Shown here piece by piece: positions 9,613-19,713 of a stretch of DNA of 64,000 bases. The translations under genes and the position numbers were made by a program. Below the pieces are notes generated by a model that did not search any database, was not told the DNA's origin, and saw only the letters and a program-made list of their open reading frames with translations. This stretch comes from Deferribacteres bacterium. GTDB lineage: Bacteria; Zhuqueibacterota; Zhuqueibacteria; Zhuqueibacterales; Geothermadaptataceae. Positions within the stretch are counted from its first letter, which is position 1. Every line of letters begins with the position of its first letter. The stretch is from assembly GCA_020633675.1 (NCBI GenBank), contig JACKDE010000006.1:186001-250000 (forward strand), written 5' to 3'.

Positions 9613-12105
9613 TTAAACCTCAGCCGTGATGATTTGTATTTGATGTTCGCCGGATAGAGTGAATTGGCCTCTGCCTTCGTTTCTTGATGCATTCCAATTG
9701 AATCCGTGCGTGCGATTGTCGAAAAGCAGCCTTGGACGGCATTTGCTGACAAAAGCGAAATCAACTCGGCCAAGACCATAGATTCGACATTCGGTTCGAT
9801 CCGACCCTGAACCCGCATCCAATACTGAACCGCCCCAAAGTTCTGTCAAAACGGGCAACACGGGCAAATCGTCGCCCAATTCAATGGTCAATTCGTGACG
9901 ATCAGTATTGTAAAACGGCGTGGGAACTTTGGATGTGCCGGAAAGCGCAATATTGTCGACAAGCATTCGTTGGAGCCATTTGCCGCGTCCTTTGATTTGC
10001 ACATCCCAACGGCCACCACGGAAACAAAGATTTTGTAATGATGCTTCGGCTGCATCAATTGGCATGGCCGTTATTCCACCGAGATCAAAAGCAAGCCCAA
10101 CGATATTATGAATCAGACTGTTATACCAGCCTGAGGCGCAGTTGAGATTCCAGGCAGCGCCATGCAGCCTGAATTTTTCCTGTGCGGGGACATCCAAAGC
10201 GACGAATTCAGGGCAATAACCAAGTGTCTGATAGGCTTGCTCAACGGAATTCAGCCAGCTCTGCAAAGCTGACTTTCTGCCAGCACGCGCCAGCACAGTT
10301 GTGGCTGGTAAATCCCAGTGTGGATACCAGGCTGACATCACCGGCTCGCTGGTGTGGTTTTTATCCCAGGTTGGTGTGATGCGTATGCCATCATCTCCCA
10401 GCAAGTGCTTTTCGATAAAATCGCCGCAGTCAGCCATTCGAGAATGCAGCAAACTCTGTCCAAACGGGAATTCCATAAAAAGCAGGGAAAACAGCGGGTA
10501 AGTTTGGTTGATCTTGTCTGAGTCAGGGTAAACCGAATCACAGCAAAAGCCCTTTTTGCCGTCCCAAAACAGTGGCAAAAAACTGCCTTGCAGTGCATCG
10601 GCAAGTTGAATAGCCACATTCGCCGTCGCATCATCCTGCAGAAGAAGCGCAATTTTTTCCATATTGCGACAAAAACAATACCACATCCCGGTATCGATGG
10701 CGACATAATCCTGACCGCTGCGGGCCATTTTGGTCGGGAGATCGGGGTACATGCCCATGGTCAGGAAACGCCCTTGATCATCGCAGCTTTGCGCGATGGC
10801 ACGAAATGCATGATGCAGCACAGCATAATTGTTCTGCAGCACCGACCGGTCGAGCGTCTCTGCATAAAGCTGCATTACCAGCTCGCAAAACAGAAAATCA
10901 AGTCCACCGATCTTGCGGCTGTCCATCGCTTCAAGTTGCCGGGTCCAGCGTCCGGGGATGGCGCCATCGATATCGCGATGTTGATGCAAAAAAACGACCA
11001 TGCGCCGCATCGTTTCGAGATCGCCGAAACGCGCCATAGCTTGTGCCGTGACCATGTTGTCCCAGCTCCAAATCCAATAATACGTGCCAGGACATGCTCG
11101 CGTCATGCCAAAATCCTGTACTTTGGCAGACTCGACAACCTGCGGCATCTGCTCAAAAAAAGTTTCCACACCGGGAAAGCCTGGCAGGCGAAGCTTGGGC
11201 GTTTGCTTTGCAAATTCATGGTAGCGTTCGCTTTGCGCCTTCCAAATGCCGGTGCTGGGAACTGCAGCGCCATTCCCTGGTTTTCTGGTGAAAAACTGTA
11301 CCGTAAACGTAGGAAAAATCAGGCTTTCGCTATCTTTCTCAGCATCACCCGCATCAAAAACTTGCCAGGCTTGCTGGCTTTTCAGGCATGCATACTCAGC
11401 ATTCCCGATCAGGATGAACGTGTCGGCATCATAGAGCTTGAGATTGGTTTTTACAAATTCGTTTTTAAGGTCTTCCTTGCGGGCAGTCCCCGATACGCAG
11501 TCTCGCTTAAAAAACATCCTGCGCCAATTTTCCGGAATGAGAAAGTCGCCCTGATAGTCGCCCTGCCTTTGCAGCCACGGCCACAGGTGAATTTGGTCAG
11601 TAGCTTTAAGCGCGATGGTACCCGACTTCGGCGGCAGGTCAGCCCAGAGCCGCTCGCCATGCACCTCCCGGGTTCGTGATTGCTGATTCCATAAAACATG
11701 AAAGCGCAGATCGCGTGCAGTTTTGCCTTGATGCTTTGGAAAGCATTTGCACTGCGCTGCAAGCTGATTTTTTTTCACAGCAATCTGCAGCACAACCTCG
11801 AAATCGACCAAATCATGTACTTGCTCGATGCTAAAAGGATGAATCGTCAAGTTTTGCCAGTCCAGCAGTTTTCGATGGAGTTTGCCTTCAGCCTGCCAGA
11901 GCAATTCAAATTTCAGCACACCATCTGGGTGATATAGCAATTTGGCATTGCGGCTCACAGGCTGCTCGCCATGAAAATCAATCTGCTCGATGCCGCCTGA
12001 GCGCAGCGATGCCAACGCCGATACGCGGTCATCGGATATCCATACACCGTGGTCGAGAAAGGAGGTTAGTTCTTTTTGGGTTGGCATTTTCAGTTCAAAT
12101 AACAT
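9613..12105 (-). CDS. Six-hairpin (alpha/alpha)6-barrel glycoside hydrolase-like enzyme
   Basis: This 830-residue protein has no signal peptide. A beta-rich N-terminal domain of about 290 residues is followed by an alpha/alpha barrel with WIWSWDNMVTAQAMARFGD, the HRDIDGAIPGRW loop and YVAIDTGMWYC. This pattern is seen in GH63/GH37/GH78-like six-hairpin enzymes. The Asp in WSWDN and acidic residues in later loops are candidate catalytic positions. The exact family is not certain. ATG 12105 follows the upstream gene's TAA with no gap. It is probably a cytoplasmic exo-glycosidase for the glycan imported by this operon. Confidence 0.75.
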   Translation of the reverse strand: MLFELKMPTQKELTSFLDHGVWISDDRVSALASLRSGGIEQIDFHGEQPVSRNAKLLYHPDGVLKFELLWQAEGKLHRKLLDWQNLTIHPFSIEQVHDLVDFEVVLQIAVKKNQLAAQCKCFPKHQGKTARDLRFHVLWNQQSRTREVHGERLWADLPPKSGTIALKATDQIHLWPWLQRQGDYQGDFLIPENWRRMFFKRDCVSGTARKEDLKNEFVKTNLKLYDADTFILIGNAEYACLKSQQAWQVFDAGDAEKDSESLIFPTFTVQFFTRKPGNGAAVPSTGIWKAQSERYHEFAKQTPKLRLPGFPGVETFFEQMPQVVESAKVQDFGMTRACPGTYYWIWSWDNMVTAQAMARFGDLETMRRMVVFLHQHRDIDGAIPGRWTRQLEAMDSRKIGGLDFLFCELVMQLYAETLDRSVLQNNYAVLHHAFRAIAQSCDDQGRFLTMGMYPDLPTKMARSGQDYVAIDTGMWYCFCRNMEKIALLLQDDATANVAIQLADALQGSFLPLFWDGKKGFCCDSVYPDSDKINQTYPLFSLLFMEFPFGQSLLHSRMADCGDFIEKHLLGDDGIRITPTWDKNHTSEPVMSAWYPHWDLPATTVLARAGRKSALQSWLNSVEQAYQTLGYCPEFVALDVPAQEKFRLHGAAWNLNCASGWYNSLIHNIVGLAFDLGGITAMPIDAAEASLQNLCFRGGRWDVQIKGRGKWLQRMLVDNIALSGTSKVPTPFYNTDRHELTIELGDDLPVLPVLTELWGGSVLDAGSGSDRTECRIYGLGRVDFAFVSKCRPRLLFDNRTHGFNWNASRNEGRGQFTLSGEHQIQIITAEV

Positions 12106-13983
12106 TTATCGCACATAGGGGCCGTTGAGCACATAATCGCAAACTTGCTTATCCCGGGATTCGACATCTGTGTGAAAGAGCGCCAGATCCGTTTCATTCC
12201 AGGTGCGCTGAGCAATTCGTTCCGAGAAGGGATCGAGAACAAAGACCATTTCGTTTCCATCAAATTTCAAAGTGGTTTTTTGGAGGCGTTTATCCACCAA
12301 ATTCGTGGATACCGCTGCTGCTGAAATGAAACGGGCAAAGTCATCATGTGCTGCGAAATGATCGGTTGATTCAACGCAAAAGGCAAATCCACAACAGAGC
12401 GAACTCAAGTGTTCGCGCGTGAAATTTCTTTTCTTGCCTTTGTATAAGTAAAGGGAAATCATCAGGTGGTCGCCGTTGATCCAAATTCTGCCACGATGTT
12501 CTTTAATGCCCTTTGCGAAGCTCGGCAGCACAGCAATCAACGTTCTGAAATCTTGAATGATGATTTGTGGCGTGTGATTAAATTCGTGCGGAAATTCAGT
12601 AATATTGCTGCCACCAACCAGCAGTTGATCAAATGGTGCGTGATACGAAAAAATCAAATCGATACGAATCTCTGCAACATTGGTGTTGCCCTGCGGCTTT
12701 GGAATGTAATTGACCAGAGCCAGGTTTTTATGCTGAAAGACAAATCCTCGGCCTTCTTCGTACAAATAGCTGCTGTCGATGTCGCCGCCAACCGTGTGGC
12801 AAAAATTATCCTGACCGACTGCGCCGCCATTAAACACGAGCCGTGAATACATGCCACGAAAATCCTGCAAGCTCGAAATGTGCTCTGCGCGCCGGTAGCG
12901 CAGCGAAAAGACATCGTTTTGCCCGCCATTCACATACGGTCGGCTGGCCGTGCCGAGACAATATTCGGCTGTCATGCAGGTGGTTAAATCTCCCCATCCA
13001 CCCGCGTAGACCTGGTCATCGAAACAGGAAAGGCTTCTTTGATTTTCCTGCCGCGTGCTGTTTTCGTGATATTGCTCGCAATAAGTCGTCATGCGAAATG
13101 CGGTCGGATAGCTCTTGCTCAGAGCGATTTCCTTCGCTGCTTCCGGAACATGGAAGTTCAATATTGCGATCAGGGCATTTTCGATCAGAGCCGAAGGATG
13201 AGCAAAGCGCCTTGGCAAGTCCGCATCCAGAAAAATCGGCTGTTGCATGGCAAAAGCAAACGTGCAGTGCAGGGCGGAAAAGCCGCCAGCGGAATCTTCT
13301 GCATAAGCCCGCGAGAATGGCCCGGCGAACTGCTGGGATGGTGCGTGCCAATGCAGTGCGACATTCAGCCAAAGCCGTTGTTCCAGGAATAGCGCTAATG
13401 CACGTGCCTGCTGGTTTTGTACAAATTCCGCAGCGATTGCAAAGAACCAGAGATCAAGCGCTGTGTAGGTCGGGCTATTATACTCCGCCATCTCTGCCTG
13501 CAAATGGTGTTTGTGGCGGCGTGCTGAGATGGTGCGATGAAAGTCCTGAAGCAAGCGATGTCCCAGTTCGCTGTAGGCAGGCATTTCGAACAGCTCGCCC
13601 GCGCAAATCAGGTGCACAAAAGCGGCCAGCGGGTGGTTGACATTACCGTCGCTGTAACGTACTGTGGCAGAAATGGGCAAATTTGATTTGAGATTATTCA
13701 AAATATTGTTTTTGGCGGAAGCGCTGAGCAAGTGTGGGTAGCGCTGCAAAAGCACAAACAACGTCGCAGGGGAGTGCGTGCCGTCATCGACCTGGGTGTG
13801 GGCGAGAATCTTGTTTGCCAATGCGACATCGGATGCTTCGCTGCTCTCCAGAAGGGTGATCGCGTACCAAATGGTTTCGCGCGGGATCAGGCAAAGCATT
13901 TGGTCTGCGTCATAATAGCGTTCAGCTTCTTTTTTTGCACTGTCAAGCAGCCATTGGCGGAAATTTTGTGGATTGGTAATCAC
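12106..13983 (-). CDS. Unknown helical enzyme-like protein of the polysaccharide operon
   Basis: From GTG 13983 the protein has 625 residues. The first 330 are helical (alpha/alpha-toroid-like: YYDADQMLCLIPRETIWYAIT, YNSPTYTALDLWFFAIAAEF), and the rest is beta-rich with FGGxVG-like loops. This two-part build is like heparinase II/III-type proteins, but I see no clear family signature. The GTG start is placed two bases after the TAA of the heparinase-like gene, with GAGGAG inside that gene's last codons; an ATG at 14025 in the same frame is an alternative. No signal peptide is seen. It may be a divergent lyase or hydrolase working with its neighbour. Confidence 0.7.
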   Translation of the reverse strand: MITNPQNFRQWLLDSAKKEAERYYDADQMLCLIPRETIWYAITLLESSEASDVALANKILAHTQVDDGTHSPATLFVLLQRYPHLLSASAKNNILNNLKSNLPISATVRYSDGNVNHPLAAFVHLICAGELFEMPAYSELGHRLLQDFHRTISARRHKHHLQAEMAEYNSPTYTALDLWFFAIAAEFVQNQQARALALFLEQRLWLNVALHWHAPSQQFAGPFSRAYAEDSAGGFSALHCTFAFAMQQPIFLDADLPRRFAHPSALIENALIAILNFHVPEAAKEIALSKSYPTAFRMTTYCEQYHENSTRQENQRSLSCFDDQVYAGGWGDLTTCMTAEYCLGTASRPYVNGGQNDVFSLRYRRAEHISSLQDFRGMYSRLVFNGGAVGQDNFCHTVGGDIDSSYLYEEGRGFVFQHKNLALVNYIPKPQGNTNVAEIRIDLIFSYHAPFDQLLVGGSNITEFPHEFNHTPQIIIQDFRTLIAVLPSFAKGIKEHRGRIWINGDHLMISLYLYKGKKRNFTREHLSSLCCGFAFCVESTDHFAAHDDFARFISAAAVSTNLVDKRLQKTTLKFDGNEMVFVLDPFSERIAQRTWNETDLALFHTDVESRDKQVCDYVLNGPYVR

Positions 13984-13984
13984 G

Positions 13985-16324
13985 TTAAAAAATATACTCC
14001 TCACCAGCATAGATGATCTTGGCAATTTGGCTGCTTTTTTTCATGTCATCTGGCAGTAGCTGCCACGAGAGTGCTTCGCCACCCAAGCTGATCAGCACTA
14101 AAAATTGTGCAGCGTGATGCCGCACTGAAAGCTGCAAAAAGCTGTCGCGCTCGCCTGAATGCGGATAGGCAGGCACAAACTCTGAAAAGCCAGTTTTATA
14201 AGCAACGGATGCCGGTGAAAGACAATACAGTTTGACTCGCTCGCCTTGGTGTGAAATCAGGCATTGGAAATGGCCATTATTCGTCTGCTCTGCAAACTCG
14301 CCATAGGTGTGCACATTCCACTGAATTTCGCGCTGCTCAAGCAACTCAATATCGTCGCGAATGACGAGCAAACCGGGCCGGATTAAAGCAAAATGGCGTA
14401 TGCATTTTTTCACGCCAAGAAAATCAAGATAGCAGGGTGCGAGGTCGGCAGTCAGCCAATTCTTGCGGGCATCTTCGCCCTGATGGATTACTTTCGCAAA
14501 CCGATTTTCCGGCACGAACTCGGGCGCCCAGGTGCAGCTGTCGCCAATTTGCCCACGAGCATCGAACGTGAGCGTATTATGCAGCGCCGTGTCCCGGCGG
14601 TAGACTGGCCCCGGCCCACTGATGAGAAAAGCCTGATTTTTCATGACCAAAAAGCTGCCGTTGCAGGGATCGCTATGGCCATAGCCACTCCACTCGCCAG
14701 CCTTGTAGCGCTGTTTGCCCAACAGGCTATCCGCGCGAAAGGTGATCAGTAATTGATCGCGATCATTTTGCTCTCGATAAAAAATTTGGCCACCATCGGC
14801 AAAAAATGTGGGTTTGGGGGGAGTTGCCTTCGGCCGGATTGCCGGATTCAAATACAGAAATTCCCAAACTCGGCGGCGGGGCGGGACACTGCGAAAGTCG
14901 ACACCTTGGGGCGGGATCGATTGCAAAGTATTCCCGGTCTGCTGTGCCTGCGCGGATTGGCATCGGGAAGCAATCAGAAAGTGCATCCAGGCATCGCCGC
15001 CGACACGATACTGTGGATCGCCAAAGGTCAATGAAAGCTGGCGGTCAGGGCTAAGCGTTGCAGTGCGGAAGTGCGAAGCTTGCTGCCAGTAGGCTGATTT
15101 GTCCCAGAAATTGACATCTGCACAATGATCGAAAAGCTCAAGATAACGCAACAGAAAGAGATGTTCATAAATCCACAGATTGATACCGTGCGGGTAAAAA
15201 CCATCTTCTGGCAGCATATTCACGATCCACTTGAAGGCGCCGTGAAAATACTCAATCCATTCACGCGCACGGGCATGCTTTTCCCAAAACAGGAAGGAGA
15301 AAGCCAGCAGACCGTGACTGCAACCGAGAAAATGCGCCTGCGCATAGTCATCACGCTGATAGCCGAGATGGTCCCACACCCGGGCTGCCAGGGCAAATAG
15401 CTTGCTCTCTGCTTCTGCTTTTTGCTCGCTGCTAAAGTTTTGCCACAGCCAATCGTACGCAGTACAGGCATTAAAAAGCGTCTCGCCTGCCTGGGTGTCG
15501 ATCTGCATCGGCTCAAAATCCGCAGAAGAAGCCAGCGCCAAAAAATCGAAAAATGTCTGCAGCGCCAGCCTAAAATCCTGTGAATTTTGTGTGAGTATCG
15601 CGATGAATGCCGAAATGACAACCCGATCGAAAACGTGCAGCCTTTCCGGTCCGGGGAGGGTTTTGCTTTCCGGAGTCAGCGTGAACTCGAGCTGCCAGTT
15701 GTCCCGCAGCCTCAATATTTCAGCCCAAATCTTACCGTGCGTGCTGGTTATGCGACTGCGAAGGTCATCCAGTGCTTGGGAACCGAAGAGCAGGCGGGGA
15801 TAGCTGTTTCGCAGTTCATCTTTGAGCACTGTTCTAATTGGCTTTGCCTTACGCTTAGCAGAATTGTGAATTGCTATGGAGATGGGCTGCAAGCGCATAT
15901 CTGACCAATTCAGCTCGAGCATTAACGATTGGCTGCTCGGCAGTTCTGCCAGGATAAGGGCTTGCAGCTTTTGGATAGCCGTTTCATCACCCCAAAAATT
16001 GAATCTGCCCGAAAAGGTCACGCCATTTACAGTGAGCGTAACTTCCGGCATCGGCGGGACAAAGCGCCAGCGGGGCCAGGGGCCGACTGCAATGCCAGGC
16101 TCGTTTGGGCTGAATTCCATCTCTGCAAATCGGCGAAGACCATCATATGGCCGTGACTGGCTTTTCGGACGCATGTAACAAAAGTGCTGCTGCAGTGGGT
16201 AGTCATCTGCTTCGAAGCGCACCCAAAATCCATACCGGCCTGGCGGCAATTCCTTTGGAACTTCAAACACCAAAGATGTCGGGCTTTTTCTCTGTTTTGC
16301 AGACAGGTCGATGCGAATGGCCAT
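13985..16324 (-). CDS. Heparinase II/III family protein (polysaccharide lyase-like)
   Basis: The 779-residue protein has an N-terminal beta domain (about 1-170), then PRLLFGSQALDDLRSRI, which starts the alpha/alpha toroid of alginate-lyase/heparinase-like enzymes. The toroid includes TLFNACTAYDWLWQNF and a YAQAHFLGCSHG His loop. The C-terminal heparinase II/III beta-domain has DGGQIFYREQNDRDQLLITFRA, GYGHSDPCNGSFLV and HNTLTFD. The His and Tyr residues in these loops are those normally used for beta-elimination of uronic-acid-containing polysaccharides. No signal peptide is visible, so it may act on imported oligosaccharides. It suggests that the substrate of the operon contains uronic acid. 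Confidence 0.8.
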   Translation of the reverse strand: MAIRIDLSAKQRKSPTSLVFEVPKELPPGRYGFWVRFEADDYPLQQHFCYMRPKSQSRPYDGLRRFAEMEFSPNEPGIAVGPWPRWRFVPPMPEVTLTVNGVTFSGRFNFWGDETAIQKLQALILAELPSSQSLMLELNWSDMRLQPISIAIHNSAKRKAKPIRTVLKDELRNSYPRLLFGSQALDDLRSRITSTHGKIWAEILRLRDNWQLEFTLTPESKTLPGPERLHVFDRVVISAFIAILTQNSQDFRLALQTFFDFLALASSADFEPMQIDTQAGETLFNACTAYDWLWQNFSSEQKAEAESKLFALAARVWDHLGYQRDDYAQAHFLGCSHGLLAFSFLFWEKHARAREWIEYFHGAFKWIVNMLPEDGFYPHGINLWIYEHLFLLRYLELFDHCADVNFWDKSAYWQQASHFRTATLSPDRQLSLTFGDPQYRVGGDAWMHFLIASRCQSAQAQQTGNTLQSIPPQGVDFRSVPPRRRVWEFLYLNPAIRPKATPPKPTFFADGGQIFYREQNDRDQLLITFRADSLLGKQRYKAGEWSGYGHSDPCNGSFLVMKNQAFLISGPGPVYRRDTALHNTLTFDARGQIGDSCTWAPEFVPENRFAKVIHQGEDARKNWLTADLAPCYLDFLGVKKCIRHFALIRPGLLVIRDDIELLEQREIQWNVHTYGEFAEQTNNGHFQCLISHQGERVKLYCLSPASVAYKTGFSEFVPAYPHSGERDSFLQLSVRHHAAQFLVLISLGGEALSWQLLPDDMKKSSQIAKIIYAGEEYIF

Positions 16325-16356
16325 AGCTTGTGTTGTCGGAGTCTTCGCTGTTCGTA

Positions 16357-17700
16357 TTATTTGTTGATTTCTGCAAGGCGTTGCTGAATGGCCTGACGAA
16401 ACGCTGGTTTCAGGCTCGGATTATCTGCCACGATCTGCAATTCTCTCAGCACTTTCGCGTTGATTTCAGCTTTCATTGCCAGCAGATCAGCAATGCTCAG
16501 CTGGTTAGCCAGCACCAAATCCATCTTTGGCGACACCTGTTCGAGAATGACATTGCTGCTCCATGAAAAATAACGCACGAAGTCCCGGGAATCACCACCG
16601 TCAAACTGTTCGCTGAGTCGCCACACCTGATCAAAGTGCGTTTTTGCCAGGATTGGATATTTCTGCTTCCAGCCTGAAATCACCTCACTATCTTTCAGGA
16701 CAGGATTGGGGGTGTTGTATGGCGATTTCGTAACCAGCCATTTAAGCAACTCCCAGGCTAATTCTGGATGCTGGCAATTTGAGCTGATCGAGAGCCCGCC
16801 TGAAGCGGAGCGGAAATACCTGCGCGCATGATTTCCGATTTGGGGAAACGGCGCGACATCCCAATTGATTTTCAACGATGAGATAAAATCGAGATTTGGC
16901 ACGGCTTCAACAACCATCGCCACCTTGCCGGTGTTCAGCATTTGCGCCATTTGCATGCCTTGCGCTTGAACGTATTTGAGTTGCGGCATCACATCGTGCT
17001 TGAACATCAAGTCCAGGTACAGTCTCAGCGCCGTTTGCGAAGCTTCAGAAATGTCGAAGAGCAACTCATTCGGCTGACTGCGTGCGCCAGCCATCAGTTC
17101 GATTGCGGAAAAAAAATGTCGAGCGATGTAAACGCCATACTGTTCATATGCGGCATCATCTTGTGTGCGAACGGTAAGTTTGCCGGCCCGATCGAGCATT
17201 CCCTGCCAGTCCCATGTTGAGTCGGGGTAGGGGATATTGAATTGATCGAACAGGTCTTTGTTGTAATAAACACCAAACGTGTAGGTCCAGTCACAAAACT
17301 GATACCAGCCGCCGTCAAGAGATTCACCGCGCTCGATGAACTCGGGGAGGATTCGCTGTACAAACGGATCATTTGCTGCAATATCGTGCAGGTTCTGCAA
17401 CAGGCCTTCTGCTGCAAGCTGATCGCGAACCACGGTATTGGTGTAAAAAATGTCAGGTGGCTGGCCGGCAGCGATCATGGCATAGAGCTTTTCCTGCCCT
17501 GAGAACGGGATCAGTTTGACCCGGACATTGTTTTCTTTTTCATAGGCTTTCAGCTCCATACCAAGGCGCTGAATGAGATTGGCATTGGCGGGCACATTGA
17601 GCGTGATTTGTGGCGTGTCGTTCTGCTCCGAGCTGCAGCTGAACAAAAACAAGGCGGAGATCACCAGTCGCAAAAAATAATGGGTTTTTCGATGCATCAT
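16357..17700 (-). CDS. Sugar ABC transporter substrate-binding lipoprotein
   Basis: A 447-residue lipoprotein: the signal segment ends in LFLFSCSS with the lipidated Cys. The mature part is a type-I/MalE-like binding protein (NVPANANLIQRLGMELKAYE, MIAAGQPPDIFYTNT, WEFLK-type segment AWELLKWLVTKSP). It delivers a sugar to the CUT1 permeases encoded downstream in the same operon. ATG 17700 follows AAAGGA and lies 13 bases after the hydrolase gene upstream. It is presumably anchored at the outer face of the inner membrane. The ligand cannot be deduced. Confidence 0.92.
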   Translation of the reverse strand: MMHRKTHYFLRLVISALFLFSCSSEQNDTPQITLNVPANANLIQRLGMELKAYEKENNVRVKLIPFSGQEKLYAMIAAGQPPDIFYTNTVVRDQLAAEGLLQNLHDIAANDPFVQRILPEFIERGESLDGGWYQFCDWTYTFGVYYNKDLFDQFNIPYPDSTWDWQGMLDRAGKLTVRTQDDAAYEQYGVYIARHFFSAIELMAGARSQPNELLFDISEASQTALRLYLDLMFKHDVMPQLKYVQAQGMQMAQMLNTGKVAMVVEAVPNLDFISSLKINWDVAPFPQIGNHARRYFRSASGGLSISSNCQHPELAWELLKWLVTKSPYNTPNPVLKDSEVISGWKQKYPILAKTHFDQVWRLSEQFDGGDSRDFVRYFSWSSNVILEQVSPKMDLVLANQLSIADLLAMKAEINAKVLRELQIVADNPSLKPAFRQAIQQRLAEINK

Positions 17701-17713
17701 ATTCCTTTCCGTT

Positions 17714-18712
17714 TCAAAGCCATTTTTTCAAAAATTGCACTCCTGAATCCACATCAATTTCATGACTACCGGGATGCAACAGCCATTGCAGACGATCCTG
17801 CAGTTGCAGTTGCCGGTAATGGTGCGCTGCGCTCTCAAATTCCTTTGCAACAAAAGCTGGCCAGGCGATGTTGTCTTTTTTTCCGCTTTGGATGAGCAAT
17901 GGTCTGGGCAGAATGAGTGAAACCAGATCCTGATCGCTGAAAGCAGTAAGCAAGCCGGGCAAAAAAGCGTGCTCCTCCTCAGAAGGCAAAAAGCAGGTAT
18001 AGCGATCATCTTCAACAACCATTTTTTGTGGGCGGGCGTTGAACCATGCCGAAATAATGCCTGTGCGGATTCGTGGTAACTGCGGCATCAGGTAAAGCGT
18101 GTAAGCGCCGCCCATACTGTGCCCCCACACAGCAATGCGTTCTTCGTCGAAGCCGAATGTCGAGCAAACCAAATCGAGCAATTTAGCCAAAATCTGCAAC
18201 TCGAGTCCCCACACAGAACTGCCAGCCAAAAGCGCCATGCGATTGATTTGTGCGCGCTCCTGAAAATTGTTGATCAGTCGAGGCGCCAGCACGGTGAAAC
18301 CGGCATCCAGCAGGGCACGACCGACGGCGTGATAGCTGGGCGGAGCCGTATCCGCATTGCCAAGGATCATTTCCGGTGTGCCACCAATGCCATGCAAGCA
18401 TAAAACTAGCGGCGGTTGCGTGCGCGCGTTTTCAGGTCGTGCCAGCAATGCTTCACAATGCAAGCCATGCTGCGTTTTAAGTACCAGTTTTGTCAATGAT
18501 TGCTCGGTGCCGACCACATCAAGCCTGATGTCTGTCTCGATGCCAGCGATGCCGCGCGTGATCGCCTGCCACTGCAAGCGGTTCGGCTGCACCGATTGCA
18601 AATAAGCTTCAAGCGAGCGATAGGAACGCTGCCAATGGGTGTGCTGACGTGCGCTATAATTTAAAATGTGAGCACGCAATCCTGTTGCATATTCGGAACG
18701 TGTAGAATTCAT
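17714..18712 (-). CDS. Alpha/beta hydrolase (esterase-like)
   Basis: This 332-residue protein has the alpha/beta-hydrolase fold, with the oxyanion strand LVLCLHGIGG, the nucleophile elbow AVWGHSMGGAY (Ser), the acid region SGKKDNIAWP (Asp) and PGSHEID with the catalytic His. The arrangement is like dienelactone-hydrolase or acetyl-xylan-esterase-type proteins. There is no signal peptide. Within a glycan operon it could remove acyl groups from the imported sugar, but the substrate is an inference. It lies 13 bases upstream of the binding-protein gene. Confidence 0.82.
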   Translation of the reverse strand: MNSTRSEYATGLRAHILNYSARQHTHWQRSYRSLEAYLQSVQPNRLQWQAITRGIAGIETDIRLDVVGTEQSLTKLVLKTQHGLHCEALLARPENARTQPPLVLCLHGIGGTPEMILGNADTAPPSYHAVGRALLDAGFTVLAPRLINNFQERAQINRMALLAGSSVWGLELQILAKLLDLVCSTFGFDEERIAVWGHSMGGAYTLYLMPQLPRIRTGIISAWFNARPQKMVVEDDRYTCFLPSEEEHAFLPGLLTAFSDQDLVSLILPRPLLIQSGKKDNIAWPAFVAKEFESAAHHYRQLQLQDRLQWLLHPGSHEIDVDSGVQFLKKWL

Positions 18713-18744
18713 TTTCTGTCGATTCAGTTACTGCATTGATTCGG

Positions 18745-19713
18745 CTATTCTGAAACAAGCTCGACTTTTTTCGATTTTAACGATCGAATTGCTGCATCGA
18801 TCATGGCCTGTGCCATGTAGCCATCCCACGTTGATGCTGGAACCGGTGCATTCTCGAGGATGCTTTTTATTAAAGCTCGGTTCTCCTGCAGAAAGCCATC
18901 TTCTTCTCCGTGGAATTCGAGATTTTCCGCTTTGCCTTTGGGGTGAAAAGCCAACCGGGTCAGCCGCTCTGTCAACAGCAGGCTACCTTCGGAACCAAAC
19001 ATTTGAACGCAAAATTTGCCGAGTGCAGGAGGCTGGCCCGTATCGCCGACAACCAGACTTCCTGAAACGCCATTTTCGAATGAAAAGGTTGCGGCGAGAT
19101 TGTCGATCACGCCTGTTGGCTGATGATAGTTTGCTCCAGAAGCGAAAACCTGTCTCGGATCGCCGCCCGCCAGATAGCACAATAAATCCGATCCATGCAC
19201 GCCTTGAGAGACGACATTACCGCCACCGATGACTGGATCATTGGCCCAAAAATGCTCCGGCCATGGGTCGTCCATGACCTGCACCGAGACCATGAATGGA
19301 TTATTGATGAGTCGTCGTGCTTTTTGAATCAGGGCGTAGAACCGGAATTTCATGCCAACCATTACAACCTTGTTGCTCTGCTCTGCTGCCTGATGGATTT
19401 GCATGGCTTCTGTAAGGCTGACGGCAAGCGGCTTTTCGATCAGCACGTGCTTGCCGGCTTGCAGTGCGGCGAGGGTTAGAGAAAGGTGGCTGTTGGTTTG
19501 GGTTGTGATGTACACCACCTCAATCGCTGGTTGGCTGAAAATTTCGCTGACGTATTGCGTGGCCAATGCTCCGTGAAAACGATCTCGCAGGCTTTCAGCC
19601 CGGGAAAGGTCGAGATCGCAAAAAGCCCAATTACGGATGCCATCAATCTTTTCAATACATTCCGCATGAATTCTCCCCATTTCCCCGCAACCGATAATCG
19701 CAGCGTTTAGCAT
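18745..19713 (-). CDS. Gfo/Idh/MocA family oxidoreductase
   Basis: The 322-residue protein has the N-terminal Rossmann motif (AAIIGCGEMGRIHAE), the EKPLAVSLTEA motif whose Lys is catalytic, and a C-terminal alpha/beta domain with GGGNVVSQGVHGSDLLCYLAG, which carries the conserved His. Enzymes of this family oxidise or epimerise sugars or inositols with NAD(P). It is the first gene of the minus-strand operon and probably converts a monosaccharide released by the other enzymes. The operon's promoter should lie in 19714-20140. Confidence 0.92.
   Translation of the reverse strand: MLNAAIIGCGEMGRIHAECIEKIDGIRNWAFCDLDLSRAESLRDRFHGALATQYVSEIFSQPAIEVVYITTQTNSHLSLTLAALQAGKHVLIEKPLAVSLTEAMQIHQAAEQSNKVVMVGMKFRFYALIQKARRLINNPFMVSVQVMDDPWPEHFWANDPVIGGGNVVSQGVHGSDLLCYLAGGDPRQVFASGANYHQPTGVIDNLAATFSFENGVSGSLVVGDTGQPPALGKFCVQMFGSEGSLLLTERLTRLAFHPKGKAENLEFHGEEDGFLQENRALIKSILENAPVPASTWDGYMAQAMIDAAIRSLKSKKVELVSE

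Noticed and set aside
9612..9818. N-terminal extension of the MalF-type permease
   Set aside because: It lies wholly inside the preceding gene and encodes no membrane segment; TTG 9611 gives the normal length.
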